The notes below the pieces were generated by a model. That model did not search any database and was not told the origin of the DNA. It worked only from the letters and a program-made list of their open reading frames with translations. This document shows positions 32,533 to 40,950 of a stretch of DNA of 53,963 bases, piece by piece. The position numbers were made by a program, and so were the translations under genes. The stretch is from Bacilli bacterium. Lineage in GTDB: Bacteria > Bacillota_I > Bacilli_A > RF39 > UBA660. Where the stretch lies: positions 1-53,963 of the forward strand of contig JAAWCI010000063.1 in the NCBI GenBank assembly GCA_022793145.1, read 5' to 3'. Within the stretch, counting starts at the first letter, position 1. The number at the start of each line of letters is the position of its first letter.

Positions 32533-33453
32533 ATGAGTCCTTATTTAATACTTCCTACCTTAAAAAGTTATTTATGTGGAAAAAGAAAGCTAGATTCTAA
32601 TAGCAGTTATATATTAAGAAGACCTTCAGAGTTATGTACTGCATTAAATAGTCAAAATATTACAATTCAGTATCATCCTAAAAATGAAAAGGAAAAGAAA
32701 AGGTTAATTGAAATTATCAATTTTTTAAATCAAAGGGGTAAAGATGTAACTGTAACAGAATTTAAAAGAATATTTGATGATGATTTATTATTAGCATTAG
32801 CAAATCAGAATGTTAATTTTAGAGTATGTCTTAGATATATGCTAGAATCTTATCAGTCAGCTTACAATTTTGAAATGGAATATTCCTTAGAACATTATCA
32901 AGAAATTATAAGGAAAGTAAAATATTTTAAAATGAAAGTAGAAGAATTTTGTCAAACAGAAGAGGAAAAAGTTTTTTTTGTTATAAATCAATTAGCGAAT
33001 TTTATTAAATATCCATCTATAAAAGGATTGAGTGATTTAGAACTTACTCCTGTATCAGATTTTTATGCGTCTATCGGAAGAGGAGAAGCTGTTTGTGTTG
33101 GATATTCTATGGCTTTTTGGAAAATTTTAACAGAATTAAAAATTCCTTGTCATATTATATTAGGTACAGTTCCATATGAAGGGAAAAATGTGGGACATGC
33201 TTGGAACCAAGTCTGTATCAATGGAATTTGGTATAATATTGATTTGACTTGTTTTACTAATGATAAAAATATTCATAATTTATTACAAAATGATGAGAAT
33301 TTTAAAATTCATTTTCCAGATGATAGCAGCGTAAAAGAGCAATGTTTAGCTGTTTATCCAAGAGAACGCCTCAACTATTTTTTAGAGATTGTAAAAAACT
33401 ATCCCAATTTTTTTATAGAATATGAAAAAGAAAAAGGAAAAAAAATTGCTTAA
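32533..33453 (+). CDS. transglutaminase-like domain protein
   Basis: A 306-aa protein. The C-terminal half has the transglutaminase-like Cys-His-Asp triad: GEAVCVGYSMAFWKIL, GKNVGHAWNQVCI and GIWYNIDLTCF. The N-terminal ~110 residues are helical with no recognised motif. Bacterial members are usually cysteine proteases or peptide-modifying enzymes. No signal peptide is seen, so it is probably cytoplasmic. I use the ATG at 32533 rather than the TTG at 32524; the ribosome binding site is weak for both. Confidence 0.75.
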   Translation: MSPYLILPTLKSYLCGKRKLDSNSSYILRRPSELCTALNSQNITIQYHPKNEKEKKRLIEIINFLNQRGKDVTVTEFKRIFDDDLLLALANQNVNFRVCLRYMLESYQSAYNFEMEYSLEHYQEIIRKVKYFKMKVEEFCQTEEEKVFFVINQLANFIKYPSIKGLSDLELTPVSDFYASIGRGEAVCVGYSMAFWKILTELKIPCHIILGTVPYEGKNVGHAWNQVCINGIWYNIDLTCFTNDKNIHNLLQNDENFKIHFPDDSSVKEQCLAVYPRERLNYFLEIVKNYPNFFIEYEKEKGKKIA

Positions 33454-33551
33454 TAAAGTAAATCTTTTAAGTTACTGGATTGGAAAGGAAATTGACAAAT
33501 ATCTCTTTTTTTGAGACAATAGAAACATATAAATGAGTGAAGAGGTGGGTT

Positions 33552-33881
33552 ATGTACCAGGAAAGGATTTTATTAACTGTAAATGATATTTTAGAAAAAG
33601 AATTTAAAATAGATACACGTGGATATCGTCCTCAAGAAGTAGATAAGTTTCTTGATATTATCATCCGAGATTATGAAGAGATGAATTCCATCATAAAAGC
33701 ACTTGAAAAAGAAAAAAAAGAATTAATGGAAGACAACTTGAGATTAAAACAAGATGTGAGAAATTTGAGAACTAAATTAGAAGTGATTCGTGATGAAGGT
33801 GGAGACAAAGTAATTCCATCAAATGCAGATGTTTTGAGAAGATTATCAAACTTAGAAAAAATCATTTATGGAAAAGAATAG
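33552..33881 (+). CDS. gpsB: cell division regulator GpsB
   Basis: A 109-aa DivIVA/GpsB-family protein. The membrane-binding N-terminal domain includes ILEKEFKIDTRGYRPQEVDK and FLDIIIRDYEEM; a coiled coil follows (ALEKEKKELMEDNLRLKQD), then a short C-terminal trimerisation segment (LRRLSNLEKIIYG). GpsB links peptidoglycan synthases such as PBP1, encoded nearby, to division. AGAGGTG precedes ATG 33552. The gene directly precedes rnpB, as in Bacillus, and its stop codon lies inside the predicted P1 helix of that RNA. Confidence 0.92.
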   Translation: MYQERILLTVNDILEKEFKIDTRGYRPQEVDKFLDIIIRDYEEMNSIIKALEKEKKELMEDNLRLKQDVRNLRTKLEVIRDEGGDKVIPSNADVLRRLSNLEKIIYGKE

Positions 33882-34231
33882 TACTTGGGCAAACGCTATA
33901 TGCAAAGTCATATAGAGGAAAGTCCATGCTCACATAGTCTGTGATGACTATAATGTTCGTGCATAGGGAAACAATAACCTATGGTAGTAGCAATACTAAC
34001 GGCGCTTTTAATCCTAAGTAGAAATATATGGAAGCGAAGCATAAAGTGCCATAGTGACGAGACTATTAGAAATGATAGTAGTGGAACGGGTAAACCCCAC
34101 GAGTGAGAAACCCAAATTTTGGTAGGGGAACCTAATAAGAGAGAATTAGAATTTCTTATGGGATTGAGTAATCAATAGATAGATGTTTGCCACCTAGAAA
34201 TAGGTACAGAACATGGCTTATAAAGTATTAT
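33878..34231 (+). ncRNA. rnpB: RNase P RNA (class B)
   Basis: The conserved core GAGGAAAGTCCATGCTC is at about 33915-33931 and the 3' conserved block AGAAACCCAAATTTTGGTAG near 34107-34127, with GGTAAACCCCACGAG and GTGCCATAGTGACGAG between them. Ends are set by P1: ATAGTACTT (33878-33886) pairs with AAGTATTAT (34223-34231). A T7 tract follows and should terminate it. It is the ribozyme that matures tRNA 5' ends. Position after gpsB is the conserved Bacillus order. Confidence 0.92.
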
Positions 34232-34263
34232 TTTTTTGCTTATATATGAAAGTAGGTGTGAAA

Positions 34264-34752
34264 GTGAAAGAAATCGGAGCGAAGTTGAAAATGGCTCGTG
34301 AAGATATGGGAGTTTCCGTAGAAGAAGTAGCAGAAGATTTGAAGTTACGACCTTCTCAAATTGAAAATATTGAAGAAGGAAATATGGATGCTTTTAAAGA
34401 TATTTTTTACTTAAAATATTTTATTCGTGATTATGCAAAATATCTTGGCTTAAGTTATGAAGATATGGTAGATGATTTCAACGAATATTTATTTGATTAT
34501 ACATCTAAAATTTCATTAGACGATATAAAGAAAGCACAAAAAGAAAATAATAAGAAAAAAGTAGAAGAACCAAATAAAGTTACTTCTCCATATACCATAG
34601 AATATGAAAGTAAATTTCCGCTCATACCATTCATTGTTATTACGATACTTGTAATTTTATTTGCAATTATGATAATTGTAATTGCAAATCGTCCAAAAAA
34701 AGATGATACAAAGAAACCAAGTAATGTAATAGCGATGAATATGATTAAATAG
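34264..34752 (+). CDS. RodZ/YmfM-like helix-turn-helix membrane protein
   Basis: A 162-aa protein. The N-terminal helix-turn-helix (about 2-70) is KEIGAKLKMAREDMGVSVEE and DLKLRPSQIENIEEGN; a single transmembrane helix lies near 120-142 (FIVITILVILFAIMIIVIAN). This is the RodZ/YmfM type, which couples MreB to the membrane during elongation, here with a very short external tail. I use GTG 34264 with AGGTG just before it; ATG 34246 is an alternative. It is followed by pgsA, as in Bacillus. Confidence 0.78.
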   Translation: MKEIGAKLKMAREDMGVSVEEVAEDLKLRPSQIENIEEGNMDAFKDIFYLKYFIRDYAKYLGLSYEDMVDDFNEYLFDYTSKISLDDIKKAQKENNKKKVEEPNKVTSPYTIEYESKFPLIPFIVITILVILFAIMIIVIANRPKKDDTKKPSNVIAMNMIK

Positions 34753-34762
34753 GAGGCTTTTT

Positions 34763-35362
34763 ATGAATTTACCAAATAAAATTACTTTATCTAGGATTTT
34801 TTTAACATTATTTATCATTATTATTTTGATTTTTCCATTTGAAGCAACAGGAATAGCAATTCCAAAACTATTTGTAAATGAGTCGATTGTAATTGATATT
34901 AAATATATTGTAGCTGGTATTTTATTTATTATTGCATCGTTAACTGATTTTCTAGATGGATACTTAGCACGTAAATTAGATATTGTGACAGATTTTGGAA
35001 AAATGCTAGATGCAATAGCAGATAAAGTGCTCGTAAATTGTATTTTAGTAATTTTAGCTGCTAGTGGATTTATTCACCCAATTATTCCAGTGATTATTAT
35101 TTTTAGAGATACTGTAGTAGATTCTATTAAAATGATTGCAGGAAATAAAGGTGCTGTGGTAGGCGCTATTAATACTGGAAAATGGAAAACAGCTTGTATG
35201 ATGCTAGGGATCACACTTACCTTATTTTATAATTTGCCATTTGAATTATGGAATTTTCAAATTTCAGATATATTACTCATTATAGCATGTGTATTATCTG
35301 TGATTTCAGGAGTCCAATACTATAAAATGAATCAAGAATACATTATGGAATCAGGAAAATAA
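34763..35362 (+). CDS. pgsA: CDP-diacylglycerol-glycerol-3-phosphate 3-phosphatidyltransferase
   Basis: A 199-aa membrane enzyme making phosphatidylglycerol phosphate. The CDP-alcohol phosphotransferase signature DG-x2-AR-x8-G-x3-D-x3-D is present as DGYLARKLDIVTDFGKMLDA. N-terminal NLPNKITLSRIFLTL and about five transmembrane helices fit the family. It lies 10 bp after the YmfM-like gene with AGGAGG, so the two are one operon. In Bacillus cinA separates pgsA and recA; it is absent here. Confidence 0.92.
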   Translation: MNLPNKITLSRIFLTLFIIIILIFPFEATGIAIPKLFVNESIVIDIKYIVAGILFIIASLTDFLDGYLARKLDIVTDFGKMLDAIADKVLVNCILVILAASGFIHPIIPVIIIFRDTVVDSIKMIAGNKGAVVGAINTGKWKTACMMLGITLTLFYNLPFELWNFQISDILLIIACVLSVISGVQYYKMNQEYIMESGK

Positions 35363-35380
35363 AAATCTGGTTCTTTTTTT
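35349..35380 (+). terminator. intrinsic terminator after pgsA
   Basis: GAATCAG and CTGGTTC arms (one G-T) around the pgsA stop, followed by T7. Confidence 0.7.
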
Positions 35381-35432
35381 ATACAAATTTTACATATTAA
35401 TACGGCAAATCTATTTGATTTGTATTAAAAAG

Positions 35433-35460
35433 CTAAAAGTAAACAAATGTTTGCTTTTAG
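35433..35460. promoter_or_regulatory. palindrome upstream of recA, candidate LexA operator
   Basis: A 28-bp near-perfect palindrome (12 of 14 pairs) with core AAACAAATGTTT, just upstream of the recA -35 TTGACA (35463-35468). The core resembles the Gram-positive SOS box GAAC-N4-GTTC with G to A and C to T at the edges. Confidence 0.45.
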
Positions 35461-35518
35461 TATTGACAAAGAAAAAAAACTATTATAAAATGATTATGTT
35501 AGATGAGGAGGAAAAAAC

Positions 35519-36535
35519 ATGGTAAAATCATCAAATGATAAAACATTAGATCAAGTACTAGCTGATATAGAAAAACAATTTGGAAAGGGAGCTGTCATGA
35601 AGTTAGGGGAAAATGATCATCAAAAAATAGATGTCATCCCTAGTGGTTCACTTTCATTAGATATAGCTCTTGGAATAGGTGGATATCCAAAAGGAAGAAT
35701 TATTGAAATCTATGGTCCTGAGTCAAGCGGAAAAACAACATTTGCATTGCATGCAATTGCAGAAGCGCAGAAAAAAGGCGGAAGAGCAGCTTTTATAGAT
35801 GCTGAACATTCTTTAGATCCTCAATATGCAGCAGCATTAGGTGTCAATATTAATGATCTTTTATTATCGCAGCCAGATAATGGAGAACAAGCTTTAGAGA
35901 TTTGCGAAGCGCTAGTAAGGAGTGGTGCCATCAGTGTAATTGTAATTGACTCTGTAGCTGCACTTGTTCCACAAGCTGAAATAGAAGGAGAAATGGGGGA
36001 TTCTCATGTAGGATTACAAGCAAGACTTATGAGCCAGGCACTTAGAAAACTCTCTGGAATAATCAATAAAACAAATACAGTAGCAATTTTTATTAATCAA
36101 TTAAGAGAAAAAGTAGGTGTTATGTTTGGAAATCCAGAAGTAACGCCTGGTGGAAGAGCACTTAAATTCTATTCTTCTATTCGTTTAGAAATTAGACGCT
36201 CAGAACAGCTTAAATTAGGAAGCGATATTGTTGGAAATAAAACGAATATAAAAGTAGTAAAAAATAAAATGGCTCCTCCATTTAAAACTTGTACAATTGA
36301 TATTATGTATGGAGAAGGAATATCTGCCAGTGGAGAAATTGTAGATCTTGCATCAGATGCTGGTATCATAGAAAAAAGTGGTGCTTGGTATGCTTATAAC
36401 GGAGAAAAATTAGGGCAAGGAAAAGAAAATGTAAAAGAACTTTTGAAAAATAAGCCAGAGCTAAAAGAAGAATTAGAAATAAAAGTAAGAGAATATTATG
36501 ATATAGCTCGTCCAAATTTAGAAGAAAAGAAATAG
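35519..36535 (+). CDS. recA: recombinase RecA
   Basis: A 338-aa DNA strand-exchange ATPase. Walker A is GPESSGKTT, and [12 protein letters not shown] is Walker B. Loop regions [19 protein letters not shown] and the [20 protein letters not shown] block are fully conserved. The C-terminus is somewhat shorter than in Bacillus. GAGGAGG precedes the start. A palindrome near the -35 box suggests SOS control. A terminator follows, then rny. Confidence 0.97.
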   Translation: MVKSSNDKTLDQVLADIEKQFGKGAVMKLGENDHQKIDVIPSGSLSLDIALGIGGYPKGRIIEIYGPESSGKTTFALHAIAEAQKKGGRAAFIDAEHSLDPQYAAALGVNINDLLLSQPDNGEQALEICEALVRSGAISVIVIDSVAALVPQAEIEGEMGDSHVGLQARLMSQALRKLSGIINKTNTVAIFINQLREKVGVMFGNPEVTPGGRALKFYSSIRLEIRRSEQLKLGSDIVGNKTNIKVVKNKMAPPFKTCTIDIMYGEGISASGEIVDLASDAGIIEKSGAWYAYNGEKLGQGKENVKELLKNKPELKEELEIKVREYYDIARPNLEEKK

Positions 36536-36559
36536 AGACAAGAAATGTTTCTTTTTTTT
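36534..36559 (+). terminator. intrinsic terminator after recA
   Basis: AGAGACA (36534-36540) and TGTTTCT (36546-36552) arms followed by a T run. Confidence 0.65.
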
Positions 36560-36598
36560 ATGAAAATGATTTTAACATCTTTAAAAAAAAATAATAGC

Positions 36599-36627
36599 TT
36601 GACTTCTCTCTCTAGAAACATTAAAAT
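36599..36627 (+). promoter_or_regulatory. sigma-A promoter of rny
   Basis: TTGACT (36599-36604), 17 bp, TAAAAT (36622-36627); 65 bp before the start codon. Confidence 0.55.
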
Positions 36628-36692
36628 AAAAGTAGAGTGAAATAATGTATTTTACTTTACATAGATTTATATATAAGAAATGGAGGTAATAT

Positions 36693-38246
36693 ATGAATGA
36701 TGTTATTTTCTCCATTTTACTCGTCTTAATTGGAATTTTTGTTGGCATAATTGCCATAGTTGTTTTTAATTATATAAGGGGAAATCAAGCAGCAAAAAAA
36801 ATAGAAAGCATGCTTGAAAAAGCTAAAAAAGAAGCGGAAAAAGTAAAAAGAGATTACTTGCTAGAAGCAAAAGAAGAAGCTCATAAATTGAAAATAGAAA
36901 CGGATAAAGAAATCAAAGAAAAAAAACAAGAAGTAAAAGAAGCAGAAGAACGCTTAATAAATCGTGAAAATAGTATGGATAGACGCGATCAGACGCTTCA
37001 AAATCGTGAACAAATGCTAGAAGAAAAAGAAAATAATTTAATTAATAAACAAAAAGAAATCCAAAATGAACAAGTAAAAGTGGAAGACTTAAAAAAAGAA
37101 CAAATAGAAATGTTAGAAAAAATTGCTGGTTTTTCTAAAAATCAAGCAAAAGAAATGGTAATGAAAAAAGTCGAAGAAATGATGAGTTTAGAAATTGCAG
37201 CTTATATCAAAGATGCAGAGGCAGAGGCTAAACTAGAGGTAGATAAGAAAGCAAAATCATTGCTTGTTTCATCAATGCAGAAGTATGCAAGCGATGTAGC
37301 AAATGATCAAACTGTAACAGTTGTAAATTTACCAAATGATGATATGAAAGGTCGCATTATTGGTAGAGAAGGTAGAAATATTAGAACTATAGAGGCAGTA
37401 ACTGGTGTAGACTTAATTATTGATGATACACCAGAAGCAATAGTTCTTTCTAGTTTTGATCCACTACGTAGAGAAATTGCTAGAGTTACAATTGAAACAT
37501 TAATTAAAGATGGAAGAATTCATCCAACTAGAATTGAAGAACTTTATGAAAAAACAAGTGCAGATATGAGGACTAAAATTTTAGAATATGGAGAATCAGC
37601 TTTATTTGAATTAGGACTAACGAAAATGGATCCTGAACTAGTAGAATTAATTGGTAAATTACATTTTAGAACTAGTTATGGTCAAAACGCATTGCAGCAT
37701 TCTATAGAGGTTGCTGAATTATCAGGAATTTTGGCAGCAGAGATAGGTGAAAATATTACATTAGCAAAACGTGCTGGTTTATTACATGATATTGGGAAAT
37801 CTATTGATCATGAAGTAGAAGGAAGCCACGTAGAGTTAGGTAGTAATTTAGCTCAAAAATATAAGGAAAATGAAATTGTGGTCAATGCGATAGAATCTCA
37901 TCATGGAGATACAGAACCAACTAGTGTTATTTCTATTATAGTTGCGATAGCAGATACATTATCTGCATCACGTCCAGGGGCAAGAAATGATTCCTTAGAA
38001 AATTACATTAAACGTTTACAAGATTTAGAGAATATTGCAAATGTAATGCCAGGTGTTGATAAAACATATGCTGTTCAAGCTGGTAGAGAACTTCGAGTAA
38101 TTGTAAAACCAGAAGAGGTAGATGATTTAGGAAGTCATAAAATAGCAAGAGATGTAAAAAATAAGATTGAAGAAGAGATGCAATATCCTGGAACGATTAA
38201 AGTGACTGTTATAAGAGAAACAAGAGCAACAGAAGAAGCAAAATAG
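36693..38246 (+). CDS. rny: ribonuclease Y
   Basis: A 517-aa membrane-anchored endoribonuclease that starts mRNA decay. Domains in order: N-terminal transmembrane helix (about 4-28), long coiled coil (about 35-150), KH domain ([20 protein letters not shown]), and HD domain with [15 protein letters not shown] and IESHHGD. Length and order match the Bacillus enzyme. GGAGG lies before the ATG. It follows recA, as in Bacillus. Confidence 0.95.
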   Translation: MNDVIFSILLVLIGIFVGIIAIVVFNYIRGNQAAKKIESMLEKAKKEAEKVKRDYLLEAKEEAHKLKIETDKEIKEKKQEVKEAEERLINRENSMDRRDQTLQNREQMLEEKENNLINKQKEIQNEQVKVEDLKKEQIEMLEKIAGFSKNQAKEMVMKKVEEMMSLEIAAYIKDAEAEAKLEVDKKAKSLLVSSMQKYASDVANDQTVTVVNLPNDDMKGRIIGREGRNIRTIEAVTGVDLIIDDTPEAIVLSSFDPLRREIARVTIETLIKDGRIHPTRIEELYEKTSADMRTKILEYGESALFELGLTKMDPELVELIGKLHFRTSYGQNALQHSIEVAELSGILAAEIGENITLAKRAGLLHDIGKSIDHEVEGSHVELGSNLAQKYKENEIVVNAIESHHGDTEPTSVISIIVAIADTLSASRPGARNDSLENYIKRLQDLENIANVMPGVDKTYAVQAGRELRVIVKPEEVDDLGSHKIARDVKNKIEEEMQYPGTIKVTVIRETRATEEAK

Positions 38247-38262
38247 GTAATATTGTTACTTA

Positions 38263-38296
38263 AGAAAAGATTGATTTTGAGAATCGATCTTTTTTT
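38263..38296 (+). terminator. intrinsic terminator after rny
   Basis: AAGATTGATT and AATCGATCTT arms (one T-G pair) followed by T7. Confidence 0.75.
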
Positions 38297-38420
38297 GTGC
38301 TAAGAAGAAAGTATGGAAAAAGAAATATGGAAATTGAAAGATATGAATATAGGAAAGTTAAGATTTAAAAGCCATTATATAGCTTATTCTTTTACTATTC
38401 ATCTTGATTAGAAAAATGTA

Positions 38421-38448
38421 TATAAAAATACAGTTCATAAGAACTGTA
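38421..38448 (-). terminator. intrinsic terminator for the coat-like gene
   Basis: TACAGTTC (38429-38436) and GAACTGTA (38441-38448). On the minus strand the hairpin is followed by TTTTTATA, correctly placed after the leftward gene. Confidence 0.7.
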
Positions 38449-38463
38449 CTAGAATAAAATTAT

Positions 38464-38730
38464 TTAAAATGGTCGATAATAAGGATATGGTGGACGTGGT
38501 GGATAATATGGAGGATATGGTCTAGGATATGGTTGATAAGCTGGTCTCCAGAATGCAGGAGCTAAAGCAGCACCAGTTACCCCGCCAAGTAAAAATGGAA
38601 ATGCAAAACCTCCAGCAATCAATCTGTCATCTCCACTTCCGTAAACAGTACTAGAAGTAGGCATACTAGACATAGAAGTATTACGTGTCTGATAATTATT
38701 TGTAGGAATACTATAATATTCTTGATACAT
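38464..38730 (-). CDS. small Pro/Tyr-rich protein, probable spore coat component
   Basis: An 88-aa protein. The N-terminal half is Ser/Thr/Asn-rich, a Gly/Ala segment follows (GGFAFPFLLGGVTGAALAPA), and the C-terminal 25 residues are almost only Pro, Tyr and Arg (PYPRPYPPYYPPRPPYPYYR). Such composition is common in spore coat and exosporium proteins. On the minus strand an AC-N17-CATACTATA element matches the sigma-K pattern and lies just before AAAGGAG and the ATG, which supports late mother-cell expression. A terminator follows. The family is not recognised. Confidence 0.65.
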   Translation of the reverse strand: MYQEYYSIPTNNYQTRNTSMSSMPTSSTVYGSGDDRLIAGGFAFPFLLGGVTGAALAPAFWRPAYQPYPRPYPPYYPPRPPYPYYRPF

Positions 38731-38749
38731 ATGAATTCTCCTTTCATAT

Positions 38750-38777
38750 TATAGTATGTAAAAAGAAAGAAAAGGGT
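38750..38777 (-). promoter_or_regulatory. candidate sigma-K promoter of the coat-like gene
   Basis: Read on the minus strand: AC (38777-38776), 17 bp, CATACTATA (38758-38750). It matches AC-N16/17-CATAnnnTA in the same way as the element before spoVIF. Confidence 0.5.
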
Positions 38778-38788
38778 GATTTTACACA

Positions 38789-39898
38789 ATGTGTTCAAAA
38801 ATTAAGAATTTAAGTGAAACGATAGTGAAGTATTCTTTAAAAGTAAAAGAGAATGATAAAGTATTGATTACATCAGGAAGCACTCGGACAAATGAATTGG
38901 TAAAAGAATTAATCAAACAAATAGTAGAAGAAAAGGGAATTCCATTTGTTCGTTATGTAGATGCAGATATTGACTCCTTATTAACAGAATTAACCGATCA
39001 AAATAGAATTGAAGAAATGAAAAAGCATAAACAATTTGATGTAGATCATTATGATTGCTTTATTAATATCCGTTATTTAACAAATGATTATGTGAGTAAA
39101 AATGTGCCATCAACAATTAGAAAAAAAATAGGAGAAGCAACAGAAGAAATCGATGATATTAGAATTAATAACCGCCGCTGGGTATTACTAAATTATCCAT
39201 CCCATTTAGATGCCTATAAAGCAAAAATGACCAATGAAGAATTTGAAAATTATGCATTTGATGTAATGAATGTAGATTATGCTGCTATGAGAGAAATGGT
39301 AAAACCATTAAAGGAATTAATGGAAAAAACAGACAAAGTGAGAATAGTTGCACCTAATACTGATATCACATTTTCAATCAGAGATATTCCAGTAATTCCA
39401 TGCTGCGGAACAGCAAATATACCAGATGGAGAAATTTATACAGCGCCTGTGAAAGACAGCGTGAATGGTATTATTACCTATAATACACCTTCTCCATATC
39501 AAGGGAATGTTTTCAATAATGTATCATTAACTTTCGAAAATGGAAAAATAGTAAAATGCAATTGTAATGGTGATAATCAAAAATTAGAAGAAATTTTTGA
39601 CACTGATGAAGGAGCTAGATATATAGGAGAATTTGCAATCGGACTTAATCCTATGATTTTAGATCCTATGGGGGATATTTTATTCGATGAAAAAATTATT
39701 GGCAGCATTCATTTTACTCCAGGAAGAGCATATAAAGATGCTTTCAATGGAAATAAATCGGCAATTCATTGGGACATGGTTTTAATAGAAAGAGAAGAAT
39801 ATGGTGGAGGAGAGCTATATTTTGATGATAAATTAGTGAGAAAAAATGGAATTTTTGTATTACCAGAATTAGAACATTTAAATTATGATTTAAAATAG
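38789..39898 (+). CDS. M29-family aminopeptidase
   Basis: A 369-aa metallo-aminopeptidase of the thermophilic aminopeptidase T/AmpS family. Expected metal-ligand segments are IPDGEIYTAP, ARYIGEFAIGLN, IIGSIHFTPGRAY and AIHWDMV, in this order. The N-terminal region LSETIVKYSLKVKENDKVLI is also typical. These enzymes remove N-terminal residues from peptides in the cytoplasm. GGGTGAT lies eight bases before the ATG. The gene is divergent from the coat-like gene, with overlapping promoter regions. Confidence 0.88.
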   Translation: MCSKIKNLSETIVKYSLKVKENDKVLITSGSTRTNELVKELIKQIVEEKGIPFVRYVDADIDSLLTELTDQNRIEEMKKHKQFDVDHYDCFINIRYLTNDYVSKNVPSTIRKKIGEATEEIDDIRINNRRWVLLNYPSHLDAYKAKMTNEEFENYAFDVMNVDYAAMREMVKPLKELMEKTDKVRIVAPNTDITFSIRDIPVIPCCGTANIPDGEIYTAPVKDSVNGIITYNTPSPYQGNVFNNVSLTFENGKIVKCNCNGDNQKLEEIFDTDEGARYIGEFAIGLNPMILDPMGDILFDEKIIGSIHFTPGRAYKDAFNGNKSAIHWDMVLIEREEYGGGELYFDDKLVRKNGIFVLPELEHLNYDLK

Positions 39899-39920
39899 TC
39901 TAGGAATCAAAACTTCTTCA

Positions 39921-39938
39921 TATACTCTATTAGGTGAT
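39921..39938 (+). promoter_or_regulatory. -10 box fused to ribosome binding site
   Basis: TATACT (39921-39926), five bases, AGGTGAT (39932-39938), then ATG at 39942. An example of the compact promoter/SD layout seen repeatedly in this window. Confidence 0.45.
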
Positions 39939-39941
39939 ATC

Positions 39942-40799
39942 ATGAAGAAGTTTTTTGAATGCATAGGAATGATTAGTCTCGTTTGTGTCAGTTTCTTTTT
40001 TACAGAGAAAACAGCACGTGTAGTAAAAGAAACCGATGAAATTATGGTTGAAATCAAAAAAGCATCAGAAACCCATATCAATAAAAGTATAGATGCAGTT
40101 ATAAAAGAGGATACAATCATTCCTGGTATTTATGGTGGCGTTATTGATGAAGGAAAAAGCTATGAAAAAATGAAACGAGTAGGTTCTTATCAAGAAAATT
40201 TACTGGTATATAAAAAAATAATGCCATCTATATCAATCGAAAAGAATTTTGATAAATATATTATTTCAGGAAATCCAAAAAAGAATATGGCTACATTACT
40301 TTTTTTAGTCAAAGACAATGATGATACAACCAAAATAGAAAATATATTAAAACAAAAAAATGTAAAAGCAAGTTTTTTTGTTGATGGAAACTGGTTTGAA
40401 AACCATAATGATAAAATATATGAATGGATTAACAAAGACCATACTGTAGGAAATTTAAGCTATCATATGGATTATACAAATAGTTCTTTTGTATGGATGG
40501 ATACAATTATCAAAAGAGTAGGCAATCAGCAAGTTAGTTTCTGTTATAATGAAAAACCAAACAAAGAAGCATTAAAAATATGTGCAATGAATAAAAATTA
40601 CACAGTTAGACCAACAATAGTAGTTTCTAAATCTCCATTGTCAGAAATAAAGGAAAACTTAAAAGCAGGTAGTATTATTGCTCTCCCAATCAATCAAACA
40701 GTAGAAAAAGAATTGCCAATTATAATTGAATATATTAAAGGAAAAGGGTATAAATTAGAAAATCTATATCATCATTTAGAAGAGAGCAATGAATCGTAA
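39942..40799 (+). CDS. degenerate polysaccharide deacetylase-like protein (YlxY-like)
   Basis: A 285-aa protein with an N-terminal signal anchor (IGMISLVCVSFFF) and a C-terminal half resembling the NodB deacetylase fold: NVKASFFVDGNWFENHNDKI and DHTVGNLSYHM match the family's ATFFV.G.W and GH.(I/V)GNHSY.H motifs. The first motif is LLFLVKDNDD instead of a FDDG-type metal site, and the His pair is damaged (NLSYHM). It is therefore probably not a metal-dependent deacetylase. Bacillus YlxY has a similar status. It is secreted or membrane-held. Confidence 0.7.
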   Translation: MKKFFECIGMISLVCVSFFFTEKTARVVKETDEIMVEIKKASETHINKSIDAVIKEDTIIPGIYGGVIDEGKSYEKMKRVGSYQENLLVYKKIMPSISIEKNFDKYIISGNPKKNMATLLFLVKDNDDTTKIENILKQKNVKASFFVDGNWFENHNDKIYEWINKDHTVGNLSYHMDYTNSSFVWMDTIIKRVGNQQVSFCYNEKPNKEALKICAMNKNYTVRPTIVVSKSPLSEIKENLKAGSIIALPINQTVEKELPIIIEYIKGKGYKLENLYHHLEESNES

Positions 40800-40800
40800 G

Positions 40801-40829
40801 AAAATTCTATAAAATAGAATTTTTTTTGA
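40801..40829 (+). terminator. intrinsic terminator
   Basis: AAAATTCTA and TAGAATTTT arms, 4-nt loop, T run, after the deacetylase-like gene. Confidence 0.75.
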
Positions 40830-40846
40830 TTTAAAGAAGAATTATG

Positions 40847-40876
40847 TTGACGAACAAATGTATAGATTGGTATACT
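40847..40876 (+). promoter_or_regulatory. sigma-A promoter upstream of the SPL-like gene
   Basis: TTGACG (40847-40852), 18 bp, TATACT (40871-40876). A second TATACT at 40930-40935 lies next to the AGGAGG of the gene, so start-site choice is uncertain. Confidence 0.5.
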
Positions 40877-40950
40877 AGAAGTAGAAAGAAATTAGAACAA
40901 ATAAGTTTAAATATTCATTCTTTTTTTGTTATACTAATAGGAGGTGCATT

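Noticed and set aside
38313..38411. 32-codon frame between rny and the coat-like gene
   Set aside because: It has only a weak purine-rich stretch before the ATG, no promoter and no terminator of its own.
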